Of a stretch of DNA of 64,000 nt, positions 42,088-50,546 are shown one piece after another. The first letter of the stretch is position 1. Every line of letters starts with the position of its first letter. The notes under the pieces are model-generated. The model was not told the DNA's origin. It saw nothing but the letters and a program-made list of their open reading frames with translations, and made no database searches. A program made the translations under genes and the position numbers. Source of the stretch: Methylobacterium durans. GTDB lineage: Bacteria; Pseudomonadota; Alphaproteobacteria; Rhizobiales; Beijerinckiaceae. Location: assembly GCF_003173715.1 (NCBI RefSeq), contig NZ_CP029550.1, positions 2,961,501-3,025,500 on the forward strand, written 5' to 3'.

Positions 42088-42163
42088 TCCGGCACGTGGG
42101 CGAGCCGGCGCCGGCACGCTCAGGATGTTCGTCAGACGGCGCCCGTCGATCGGATCGTCGCGC

Positions 42164-42379
42164 TCATCGGCGTGCGGAGATCGACTCGGGCGAGCGCCGG
42201 CCGCAGGTGCGCCGGCCGGTCTGGTCGCAGAGTTCGCTGGGCGTGTCCCGTCCGTCCGCCGCCCAGGCCGCGCGCTCTTCCTCCGGCTCCTCCGAGCCGA
42301 TCAGAGCCGAGGCCTGGCGGGTGACGTCGAAGACGATCTTGCTGCCGCCGAGGGCGTCGGTCACTTCGTGGACCAGCAT
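42164..42379 (-). CDS. Small hypothetical protein
   Basis: A 71-residue acidic-then-basic soluble protein (MLVHEVTDALGGSKIVFDVTRQASALIG). A good ribosome site (cggagga) stands 8 bases before the ATG at 42379. Lies between a broken small gene and the response-regulator-like gene. No family recognised. Confidence 0.62.
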   Translation of the reverse strand: MLVHEVTDALGGSKIVFDVTRQASALIGSEEPEEERAAWAADGRDTPSELCDQTGRRTCGRRSPESISARR

Positions 42380-42508
42380 CTGCGCGTTCCTCCGGGGGCC
42401 GGCTGCCGCCTCGTCCGCGACTTCACCGGTTCTGTAGGCATGACGGCGCCCGGAAAGAATCGTTCCGGCCGCGGGTTGGGATTTCGCCCCGGGACCCGCG
42501 CGCCCTGA

Positions 42509-43153
42509 TCAGGGAAGGTTGATCAGTTGCTGCCGGCGCGAGATGCCGAGCTTGCGGAAGATCGTGTGGATGTGAACCTTCACCGTGTTCTCGGCGACGT
42601 GCATCCGGCGCGCGATGTCGCGGTTGCTGCGGCCCGCGCGCAGGTGCCCGAGCACGTCGGCCTGCCGGGCCGTCAGGCCGCTCTCCCGGCGGTGTTGCGG
42701 GGCTTGCGCGGGTGCGCTGGCCGCGCCTGTGGGAAGCGCGCTGAGGGAGGCGGGAACGAAGACGCGGCCCGCGCAGACGCTCGCGACCGCCTCCGCGAAG
42801 GCGCCCGGCTCCAGGCTGGTCGGGATGAAGCCGGAGGCGCCCGCCTCCAGGCAGGCCAGCACGTCGCCGCGCGCGTCGGACTTGGCGAGGGCCACCACGC
42901 GCAGACCCGCGAAGACCAGGCGAAGGTCGAGCAGGGCGGCCGCCCGGCCGGCGGCCGTGTCCCCGAAATCGATGAAGGCGAAGGCGATGTCCGGCCGCTC
43001 GGTGAGCGCGCGCCGCGCCTCGGCGAGGCCACGGCTCTCGATCACCGCAGTGGCGATGCCCGCCGCGCGCACGCGATCGGCCACCGATGACCGCGCGTCG
43101 CCCGCTTTGGCGACGAGCACGACGCGCTGAGGATTCGACATGGGCGGTACCAT
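42509..43153 (-). CDS. Response-regulator-like protein with LuxR DNA-binding domain
   Basis: A 214-residue NarL/FixJ-type protein. The N-terminal receiver-like domain (residues 8-125) lacks the usual acidic pair and only FIDFGD offers a possible phospho-Asp, so phosphorylation is uncertain. The C-terminal helix-turn-helix (LTARQADVLGHLRAGRSNRDIARRMHVAENTVKVHIHTIFRKLG) is standard. The ATG at 43153 is preferred over 43141 because gaggaacga precedes it. No partner kinase is seen nearby. Confidence 0.88.
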   Translation of the reverse strand: MVPPMSNPQRVVLVAKAGDARSSVADRVRAAGIATAVIESRGLAEARRALTERPDIAFAFIDFGDTAAGRAAALLDLRLVFAGLRVVALAKSDARGDVLACLEAGASGFIPTSLEPGAFAEAVASVCAGRVFVPASLSALPTGAASAPAQAPQHRRESGLTARQADVLGHLRAGRSNRDIARRMHVAENTVKVHIHTIFRKLGISRRQQLINLP

Positions 43154-43541
43154 TCGTTCCTCGCACGCCCGACGCCTTGCGAGACCCGCACAGGCTCTCA
43201 CGTGGGTCGCGGCCGCGAAACGGCAGAAGGTGGGAGCACCGGCCCGACGATGGTCTGAGACGTTGGCCCCGGCCGCGCGGCCGCGGCTTCGCTGTCGGAC
43301 GGTCCGGCGGTGGAAAGCTGATTTCCAGGGGCGAGGCTCCGCATCGCTGGATCGCCTGCGGCGACAAGCTTATCTCCACCGAGCGTGAAGATCTCATCAA
43401 TATCGAGGCCGGTCTCGTGGCGGAAAGATCTGTGCTTGCCAGCTTCGGGTCCGGGGTCATGAGCCCAGGATCGGTCCGGGAGGTCCTGCGCTGACCGGCC
43501 AGGACTCGGCGCTGCTGCGAAAAAACGCGTTCCGCTTCGGG
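43154..43541. other. Intergenic region between divergent regulator and PilZ-like gene
   Basis: I see no supported gene in these 388 bases. The frame of the PilZ-like gene stays open upstream of its TTG, so its true start could lie 50-100 bases earlier. Confidence 0.35.
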
Positions 43542-43742
43542 TTGATTCAGTGCGCGACCGGGGCGGACGGACTCGAATGCCTCGTCTGGGAACTCACCGT
43601 CGATGGGGCGATCATCGAGATCGAGCCGCAGGCCGTCGCGCCGAACCTGTTCCGCCTGCAATCGCCCGCCCTCGCCCTCGACGAGACCTGCCGGGTGACC
43701 CACCGCGAGGGCCGCAAGCTCACCGTTCGGTTCGCCGGCTGA
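43542..43742 (+). CDS. Short PilZ-like protein
   Basis: A protein of at least 66 residues with beta-strand alternation: CLVWELTVDGAIIEIE, then LFRLQSPALALDETCRVTHREGRKLTVRFAG. This resembles the PilZ barrel strands found in many short alphaproteobacterial proteins. The RxxxR and D/NxSxxG c-di-GMP motifs are not clearly present (RKNAFRFG upstream may be the first). TTG at 43542 is the nominal start; an upstream start is possible. It converges on the next gene. Confidence 0.5.
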   Translation: MIQCATGADGLECLVWELTVDGAIIEIEPQAVAPNLFRLQSPALALDETCRVTHREGRKLTVRFAG

Positions 43743-43812
43743 GATCGTCGCTCGGGAGAGAGGGCACGGTTGCGCGAGGTACCGGGCCCGGCTTCCGAAC
43801 CCGAGCCGAAGC

Positions 43813-44112
43813 TCAGTTCTGGTTGCGCCGGATCTCGGCCGGGGTCTGGTCCTCGCGGATCGTCTTGCCCGCGCCGCGCATCCGGCGGACATGCAGGATG
43901 ATCGTCTTGCACGCCAGCGTCACGAAGTAGCCGGCCTGCAAGGCGATTGCGCACCAGAGCAGGAGCATCGGCGTCAGGGGGCCGCCGAGGAGGTAGCTCG
44001 CCAAGCCGCAGATCGCGATCAGCCCGACCGTGGTGACCGCAATGCCGACGACCGTGAGCCAGAGGCCACAGAGCGCACCGAAGATTGCGAACAGCGACGC
44101 GACCAGCATCAT
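43813..44112 (-). CDS. Small membrane protein
   Basis: A 99-residue protein with three hydrophobic helices (about residues 2-25, 28-45, 50-72) and a basic tail (ILHVRRMRGAGKTIRED). Located next to the exopolysaccharide locus, on the same strand as ManC. Similar short membrane proteins occur near EPS genes in rhizobia, but I cannot name a family. Start at the ATG pair 44112/44109. Confidence 0.65.
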   Translation of the reverse strand: MMLVASLFAIFGALCGLWLTVVGIAVTTVGLIAICGLASYLLGGPLTPMLLLWCAIALQAGYFVTLACKTIILHVRRMRGAGKTIREDQTPAEIRRNQN

Positions 44113-44373
44113 GCACCACCCACCAACCTCGAACGGGATGCAGCGCTCACGTCCAGGTTTCACCAAGATCGACATCGACGGTGTGGAGCAGCCGAGACGG
44201 CCCGTCACCACGTCGGTCGGACCCTCAAGTCCACGGGATTCGTGTCGATTTTGGGCTTTTTTCGTTATCAGGTGGCTTTGGTTAGCGAAAGCTGAATTTT
44301 CCGGCGTCTTCGCCGCCGCGAGCGGAGATCCGCGGCGCCTGCGCAATCATCCGGGGGGACGGAGCGCCCCGCG

Positions 44374-45792
44374 TCAGCGTCCGTACACGTCCTCGACGCG
44401 GATGATGTCGTCCTCGCCGGTGTAGGACCCGACCTGGACCTCGATCAGCTCCAGCGGGATCTTGCCCGGGTTCGACAGGCGGTGCATCGAGCCGATCGGC
44501 AGGTAGATCGCCTCGTTCTCGTGGACCAGCACGACCCGCTCGTTCAGCGTCACCTCGGCCGTGCCCTTCACCACCACCCAATGCTCCGCCCGGTGATAGT
44601 GCTTCTGCAGGGAGAGGCGCCCGCCCGGCGTCACCATGATCCGCTTCACCTGGAAGCGCTCGCCGATGTCGATGCGCTGGTACCAGCCCCAGGGCCGGTA
44701 CATCCGCCGGTGCGCGTCCGCCTCCGGATAGGCCTTCGCGCGCAGCCGCTCCACCAGCGTCTTCACCTCGCCCGAGCGCGCCTTGGAACTGACCAGAACC
44801 GCGTCGGGCGTCGAGACCACCACGACGTCCTCGAGCCCCACCACCGCGGTGACCTGCTCGCCCTCGCTGTGGACCAAGCTGCCGCGGGTCTCGATCAGCT
44901 CGACGCGGCCGCGCACCGCGTTCCCGCTCTCGTCCTGCGCCAGCACGCTCCAGACCGCGTCCCAGGTGCCGACATCCGACCACGCGAAGGAGACCGGCAG
45001 CACGCCCGCGTGGCGCGTCCGCTCCATCACCGCGTAGTCGATCGAGGTCTTGGGGGCCTGCGCGAAGGCGTCCGCGTCGAGGCGCACGAAGTCGAGGTCC
45101 CGCGCCGCGTTCTCCAGGGCGGCCCGGGCGGCCGAGAGCACGGCGGGCGCGTGCGCCTCCAGCTCGTCGAGCATCACGTCGGCGCGGAACAGGAAGTAGC
45201 CCGAGTTCCAGACCGCGCCCTCCGCGATCAGGCGCTCGGCGCCGGCCCGGTCCGGCTTCTCGACGAAGCGGGCGATCTTGTAGGTGCCGGGGCTCGCGGG
45301 GAGCGGCTCGCCCGGGTGGATGTAGCCGTAGGCGGTCGCCGGCTGCGTCGGCTCGATGCCGAGCGTCATGATGTGGCCGGCGCGCGCGCCGACCGCGGCG
45401 GCCTCGACGGCGGCGACGAACGCCCGGGTGTCCCCGATGACGTGGTCGGCGGCCAGGATCAGGACGACGGCCTGCGGGTCGGTGCGGGCGGCATGGAGCG
45501 CCGCGACGGCGACCGCGGCGGCGGAGTCGCGCCGCTCGGGCTCGAGCAGGATGTCGGCGGGGATGCGGGCCTCGGCGAGCTGCTCGGCGACGATGAAGCG
45601 GGCCTCCGTGTGGGTGAGCACGCTGAGGCGGCCGAACGTGGTCTCGTCGGTGACCCGCCGGGCGGTGTCCTGGAAGGTGGAGGAATGCTCGCTGACGAGG
45701 CGCGAGAACTGCTTGGGCATGCTCTCGCGGGAGGCCGGCCACAGCCGCGTGCCCGAGCCGCCGCACAGGATCACTGGTACGACGAGAGACAT
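44374..45792 (-). CDS. manC: Mannose-1-phosphate guanylyltransferase / mannose-6-phosphate isomerase (ManC type)
   Basis: A 472-residue bifunctional enzyme that supplies GDP-mannose for polysaccharide synthesis. The N-terminal nucleotidyl-transferase domain has the signature ILCGGSGTRLWPASRESMPKQF and FVEKPD. The C-terminal cupin domain (about residues 360-470) with PWGWYQRID and QKHYHRAEHWVVVKGTAEVT is the isomerase part. The ATG at 45792 is preferred, as ggagaag stands just before it; an ATG at 45807 is also in frame. It marks the left part of the EPS locus, so mannose is a probable component of the polymer. Confidence 0.95.
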   Translation of the reverse strand: MSLVVPVILCGGSGTRLWPASRESMPKQFSRLVSEHSSTFQDTARRVTDETTFGRLSVLTHTEARFIVAEQLAEARIPADILLEPERRDSAAAVAVAALHAARTDPQAVVLILAADHVIGDTRAFVAAVEAAAVGARAGHIMTLGIEPTQPATAYGYIHPGEPLPASPGTYKIARFVEKPDRAGAERLIAEGAVWNSGYFLFRADVMLDELEAHAPAVLSAARAALENAARDLDFVRLDADAFAQAPKTSIDYAVMERTRHAGVLPVSFAWSDVGTWDAVWSVLAQDESGNAVRGRVELIETRGSLVHSEGEQVTAVVGLEDVVVVSTPDAVLVSSKARSGEVKTLVERLRAKAYPEADAHRRMYRPWGWYQRIDIGERFQVKRIMVTPGGRLSLQKHYHRAEHWVVVKGTAEVTLNERVVLVHENEAIYLPIGSMHRLSNPGKIPLELIEVQVGSYTGEDDIIRVEDVYGR

Positions 45793-46037
45793 CACTTCTC
45801 CATCCATTCCACTCTCCGTTTACGTGCGCGACGGAGCCAAGCTCATCCGGGAGTGGCAAGGATGGTGCCGAACTGGTCGCGCCGGCGCGTTCAATGTGTC
45901 TGGTGATCGCCAGTCGCGATGGCAATACGCAAAAGTGTTCGCACCGTCGATCGGTCGCAGGACATCCAGCCGCCGCGAAGGCATGCGCCCGGCCGATGGG
46001 CTGGCAGGACTTGGCAAATGTTTTCTGGGATCGCGGT

Positions 46038-47033
46038 TCAGCTGCCGAGGCTGAGGATGCGCGCGGGCTCGAGCCGCCCCCGCAACAGGTCGAGAGCGGC
46101 CAGGAGGTTGCCGCGGAGACGGCCCACCCGGTCGACATACGGTTCGGGCCACGCACAGCGGGCCACGTTCATCGCGATATTGCGCGACATCTGGTGGAGG
46201 GCCTTGCCCCAGGAACAGCTGCCCTTCCGGACGAGATAAAGCGGATTCGCGATCTGCGAGTAGCCGAAGCGCAGGCCCGATTGACGGCCGAGCTTCACAC
46301 CGAGATGAACACCACGGGTGCTGCTCGCGTGCACGATGGCGCCGTGCGGAGCGATCTGCCGGCTGAAATCGACGTCCTCGAGCCAGGCGTAAGATCCGAG
46401 CGACTCGTCGAACCGCAGCCGATGCTGGCGAACGGGAGCGAGGCGCACGCTCATGTTGCACCCGTAACCGTTATAGACCGGCCTGAGCCCGGCAGGATGC
46501 GCGCCGGCGCCCAAGTCCGCGGCGATCGCCGCCCGCGCCTCGTCGAAACTCAGTCCCGGGCCGATGATGCCGTCACGAATCACGTGGCCGGTCGTCATCA
46601 CGATGTCCGGGTGAGCGAGGAGCAGCGCCTCGACCTCGCGCAGGTAGTCGGCGCAGGGGACGAAGTCGTCGTCGAAGAAGACGACCGCGTCGCAATCGTC
46701 GAGGCCGTCGAGGATCGCGTTGCGCTGCAAGGTCAGGCCGCGCGGTCCACTCACCACCGTCACGCCTTCGCATTCGATGACGGGCCCGGCATCCTCGCGC
46801 GTCGGGGTGCATACGACGATCCGGTCGGGTGCGCGATCCTGCTTCCGGATCTCCGCGATCGTCCTCGCCAGGATGCCAGGTCTTCCGGCCGTGGCGATGC
46901 CCACGGCGAGCCGCAGGCGCGCGGCCTGAGTGGCAGGAGGACATTCACGACGCGGTGCCGGCGCGAATGTCGCCTCCTCATCCGCCACCGGGCTCGTTCG
47001 GGAGAGGGAGGTGCCGAGGTTGCCGGCCGCCAT
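46038..47033 (-). CDS. Glycosyltransferase family 2
   Basis: A 331-residue GT-A-fold sugar transferase. The nucleotide-binding N-terminus (VGIATAGRPGILARTIAEIR) and the DxD motif (VFFDDDFVP) are present, together with the family motif YNGYGCNMSVRL and the acceptor-side WLEDVDFS. It is a close paralogue of the GT at 48755 (same YGCNM, EDVDFS and GVHLGVK blocks), which suggests duplication. No membrane helices, so it acts at the inner face of the inner membrane. Sugar specificity unknown. Confidence 0.9.
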   Translation of the reverse strand: MAAGNLGTSLSRTSPVADEEATFAPAPRRECPPATQAARLRLAVGIATAGRPGILARTIAEIRKQDRAPDRIVVCTPTREDAGPVIECEGVTVVSGPRGLTLQRNAILDGLDDCDAVVFFDDDFVPCADYLREVEALLLAHPDIVMTTGHVIRDGIIGPGLSFDEARAAIAADLGAGAHPAGLRPVYNGYGCNMSVRLAPVRQHRLRFDESLGSYAWLEDVDFSRQIAPHGAIVHASSTRGVHLGVKLGRQSGLRFGYSQIANPLYLVRKGSCSWGKALHQMSRNIAMNVARCAWPEPYVDRVGRLRGNLLAALDLLRGRLEPARILSLGS

Positions 47034-47600
47034 CGGTGATCACCTCATCAGGACAAAGCTGCCAAGAAGCACAGACGACCCTGTGCGCGGGAATGTTGCG
47101 GCGCGTTCGCGAGGGCTTTCCTGCTGCACTGCGGCATTCTGCCAAACTGAGCCGTGGACGACAGGCTCTGTACGTCTTCTACCGTGACGCGGATCCAAGC
47201 TAACAACCAACGGATGTGCTGCTGAACATCATGCGATCGAACAGGCGAGCGAGATCTATGCAATCGAGGCGTGTTGATCGCTCCACACGAACTCGCGTGA
47301 AGAAGACATCAACGCAGCGTTGCCGCGATGGCCGACCGGGAGCCCGTCACCGAACGTACCCAGGCAGGAGGGCCGGGTCTCGGATCTGGACCGGCCAAGC
47401 CTCCATGCCCCAATGTGGCTTGGTTGGGGTGAGCCGCTCGGCTAAATGGCACCCGGGTTGTCCGTCAGATCGACCCGCGGAAGCACGCTGTGGGACTGTT
47501 CTTGAGAGTTGCTTCGTGCGTCCTTGCCGCAGTTTGATACGTGCGGTGCTTTGCTTTCTAGATCTGGCTGACAAGCAAGTTGAGGTGCAGAGAGATCGCC
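47034..47600. other. Intergenic region in the left EPS locus
   Basis: In these 567 bases I find no gene with normal codon bias. The lower G+C content suggests promoters for the divergent GT2 gene and the gene at 47601. Confidence 0.4.
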
Positions 47601-47960
47601 ATGTCGACCGCGAAAAGCTTGGCGCAATGTCTCGAACAGCTGGCCTGCCGCCACAGGTCAGCGACGGGTGAAGACACCATCACCAGCCACGCGATCGCCC
47701 AGGCGGCCGTCCTGGTCACCCTGTTGCACGACGAGAACGAGCGTTTGCGGTTGCAGGCCGCCCAGATCGCCGGCGTGAACACACGCCTGAGCTTGTCCGG
47801 CCACAGCGACCCCTTCGACGCGCTGGTCTCCGAGTATGAGGCGCTCCAAGGCCGCCTTCTCGCCACGGAGCGTGAGAGGGACATGGCGCGTGCCGAGCGG
47901 GACGCGCTGCGTGATCGTACGATCCAACTGCCGAAGCAGATCGCGCGCGCGGCGGGCTGA
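47601..47960 (+). CDS. Hypothetical protein with coiled-coil end
   Basis: A 119-residue soluble protein. The helical N-terminal half (SLAQCLEQLACRHRSATGEDTITSHAIAQAAVLVTLLHDENERLR) is followed by a coiled coil rich in Arg/Glu (ATERERDMARAERDALRDRT). The only plus-strand gene among minus-strand EPS genes, converging on the collagen-like gene. ATG at 47601 with gagagat upstream. No family recognised. Confidence 0.65.
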   Translation: MSTAKSLAQCLEQLACRHRSATGEDTITSHAIAQAAVLVTLLHDENERLRLQAAQIAGVNTRLSLSGHSDPFDALVSEYEALQGRLLATERERDMARAERDALRDRTIQLPKQIARAAG

Positions 47961-47996
47961 GGCACCCCGCGCCGGCACGCGTGCTTGCCCGTCCTG

Positions 47997-48616
47997 CTAG
48001 CGCGCTCCGCCGACGCGCGCCAATTCCGCCGGCTGCGGACGCCGCGGAGGTTGCGGCGGGTGCTTGATCGTTGCGCCGGGCCGGGATGCGAGGCCGACCG
48101 CTCTCGCGCCGGAATCAGGAAGTGCCTCGCTCGCGCTGGCCTGCGTCTGCAGGGGGAGGCGGGCGGTTTGCGTCCCTCCGGGTGCGCCCGGGGGCCCGGG
48201 TGGCCCGGCCGGTCCGGGTGGCCCCGCGGGTCCGGCCGGCCGGGAGGGCCTTGCAGCCCAGCCTGGACGGAGGCAGGCCGCCCCGCGCCCGCTGCTGCGC
48301 CGGATGGTCCCTGCTGGCCGCAATTGCTCACCACTGCCTCGTAGGTCCGCCCCTCGATCTCGACTGAGACGATGCAGCGGGCCGGGTGGTAGACCGCCTC
48401 GAACTGGAACTTGCCCACTTCGTCCGACTCCGTGGGGAACCGCCCCTCCAGCAGCACCGGCGTTCGCGGGTGATCGGAGGTTCCGACGACATAGAGACGC
48501 CCGGCCGTGATGCTGGCGATCAAGATGTCCGTATCCGCCTTCCCAGGGCCGCCGAAAGCCAGCGGGAGGGCGAGCCCGAGAAGCCGGGCGAGACGGTTCC
48601 ATCCGAGAGTTGGCAT
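47997..48616 (-). pseudogene. Secreted collagen-like (Gly-X-Y) protein, one -1 frameshift
   Basis: An exported protein. A signal peptide (RLARLLGLALPLAFGGPGKA) and a beta-rich head of about 75 residues with two cysteines (ARCIVS, SNCGQQ) are followed by a Gly-X-Y stretch and a basic, proline-rich tail. As read, the Gly-X-Y phase is lost at about 48231. One added G restores GLQGPPGRPGPAGPPGPAGP and on, about ten triplets, and gives exactly 207 codons (206 residues). It sits between two paralogous glycosyltransferase genes on the same strand. A cell-surface triple-helical stalk is a reasonable guess. Confidence 0.7.
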
Positions 48617-48754
48617 CTGGTCCCCGGGCTCGTGGAAGCGCCTCGGCAAGGAAGGCGGCCGGCGCGTACTGCCTTGTGCGCCTTGATCCCGGCGCCGCCG
48701 AGATCCGCTTCGGTCACGGTCTGTCTGCCGGCTTTGCGGCCAAGGCGGGGCAGC

Positions 48755-49639
48755 CTACTCGATCTGCAATACCCGAAGCGGATCGATCCGGCCCCGAATG
48801 AAATCCCGCGCGGCGAGGATGTTGCCCTTCAGCCGCCCGCGCCGGTCGATGTACGGTTCAGGCCGCGTTGACCGGAGCGTATTCATCAGCACGTTCCGGG
48901 CAACAATGTTCAGGACATGCCCGAGCCGCATCGTCCGCTTCCGGGCAAGGTAGATCGGGTTGATCACCTGCGAGTACCCGAAGCGCACGCCGGAGGTCCG
49001 GCCGTGCTTCACCCCGAGATGGACGCCGGAGACCGCGCTCGTCTCGACGATGCGCCCGAACCTGCTCAAGCGGCAGGAGAAATCGACATCCTCCTGCCAA
49101 CCGTAGAGGGGCAGGTTCTCGTCGAAGCGGACTGAGCGGCTGTGTTCCAAGCGGATCGCCATGTTGCAGCCGTAGGCGGAGGCCCGATCCGCGATGCGGG
49201 GTGGGGCGCCGGTGTCCATCCGATGTCCCGACAGGATCGCATCCGCCTCGCCGACTGAGAGCCCAGGCCCGATGATGCCGTCCTTGAGGATCGTCCCGTT
49301 GAACAGGGCCACGTCGGCATGCCGGGTTGCGAGTTCCTCCAAGCGAGCGAGGTAGGACGGATGGAGGAGGAAATCGTCGTCGATGATCAGCAGGATCCCG
49401 CTCTCGCTCGCGAGCGTGTCGAGGATCGCGTTGCGCTGCGAGCACGAGCCCTTGCGGTACTTCATGTGCGTGATCGGTAGGCCGAAGGCCGCTTCGTCGA
49501 CGGCATACTCCTCGTTGTCGGGCGTGCAGACGAGCACGCGGTCGGCCGGCCGGGTCTGTCCCGCGATTCGCTGAAGCGCAGCTTCGATGATCGTGCTGCG
49601 GCCGGTGCTCGCGATTCCGACAAACATCTTCATGGTCAT
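48755..49639 (-). CDS. Glycosyltransferase family 2 (paralogue of 46038)
   Basis: A 294-residue GT-A sugar transferase: N-terminal VGIASTGRSTIIEAALQRI, DxD motif LLIIDDDFLLHP, and the shared blocks AYGCNMAIRLE, WQEDVDFSC and GVHLGVKHGRT. It is shorter at the N-terminus than its paralogue at 46038 and otherwise aligns over the whole length by eye. ATG at 49639. Probably adds a sugar of the EPS repeat unit; donor unknown. Confidence 0.9.
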   Translation of the reverse strand: MTMKMFVGIASTGRSTIIEAALQRIAGQTRPADRVLVCTPDNEEYAVDEAAFGLPITHMKYRKGSCSQRNAILDTLASESGILLIIDDDFLLHPSYLARLEELATRHADVALFNGTILKDGIIGPGLSVGEADAILSGHRMDTGAPPRIADRASAYGCNMAIRLEHSRSVRFDENLPLYGWQEDVDFSCRLSRFGRIVETSAVSGVHLGVKHGRTSGVRFGYSQVINPIYLARKRTMRLGHVLNIVARNVLMNTLRSTRPEPYIDRRGRLKGNILAARDFIRGRIDPLRVLQIE

Positions 49640-50546
49640 ACAGTCTCCGGTAGGAGGCGGCGCTCGTCAGAGGTGCGGCCGAGTTCTGCGCGACCCCGGT
49701 GTGCCGGGGTGACGAGCGTTTCCGGGGCGGGTCGACGGCGCTCGAATGCGCGCGGAGAGGTAAGAAGCGCGCGACGCGCTGATGCGATCAGGATCGGACG
49801 CGATCCGGCTCTCGTGCAAGTTGTGAAGCCGCAAATCGTGGGGGCAGGGCGCGATCTCCTCGGCCGATCTAGCAGGCACAGTCTTTGTTGCGCCGCATCA
49901 AAGCGTCCTTCGATCCTCAGGGCGCGCGGATCCTGCGTTCGGCAACGCACACACGCAACTACAAATATTGGTTCTCGGTGTCCGTCGAGCGCGGCATTTT
50001 AACTCGCGTGGGCAGCGTATTTCCTGCTCAAACTGCGGTCCTCGCTGCTCTTCCGCGTATTAATTGCGTCGAATTGCGTCTGGAGCCGGCACATTTACGC
50101 GTATTGCATATTTTATAGGCAGTTCTATAAAAAAGACTGGCTAAATGCGGACGGGGCCACTTTGGTTCCACGAGAATTCAAATTTTTTTGTTTCCTTTTG
50201 TGGTCACGGTGCAGTGCGCATGTTGCTTTGCGGAATGGGTTGTGGTCCTTTCCGTAACGTCTTATTCCAAAGCGGCTCCCGCTAGTGTCGTCGGCGATCG
50301 CCGGCTCCGTTCCGCGGTCATCGGCCGCCGATGCGCAGGTATGTCGGAGGCTCGCCAAGCCGGAGACGTCGTCGTGCCGTGCTGCGGAACAGGTGTGCGC
50401 TCACCGTCCACGCCGCTCGATCTCGCCCGGGCGCGTGGGAGGCGGCATCCGAGAGGGATTCTAGCACAACCTATACAGAGAAAGGCGCGTGACCCGCGCA
50501 GGGCGGAGCGGATGGATGAGCGATCCGCCATAGATTGGGAGATAGG
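49640..50546. other. Long AT-richer region between the two halves of the EPS locus
   Basis: These 907 bases separate the minus-strand and plus-strand EPS genes and hold no gene I can support. The stretch 49960-50290 is markedly AT-richer than the rest, including a run of T and the inverted repeat at 50111-50132. It most likely contains the divergent promoters of the locus; such dips also attract H-NS-like silencers. Confidence 0.5.
50111..50132. repeat. Perfect AT-rich inverted repeat
   Basis: TTTTATAG (50111-50118) and CTATAAAA (50125-50132) flank GCAGTT. It could be an operator in the EPS control region, or a terminator-like hairpin followed by A residues. Confidence 0.45.
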
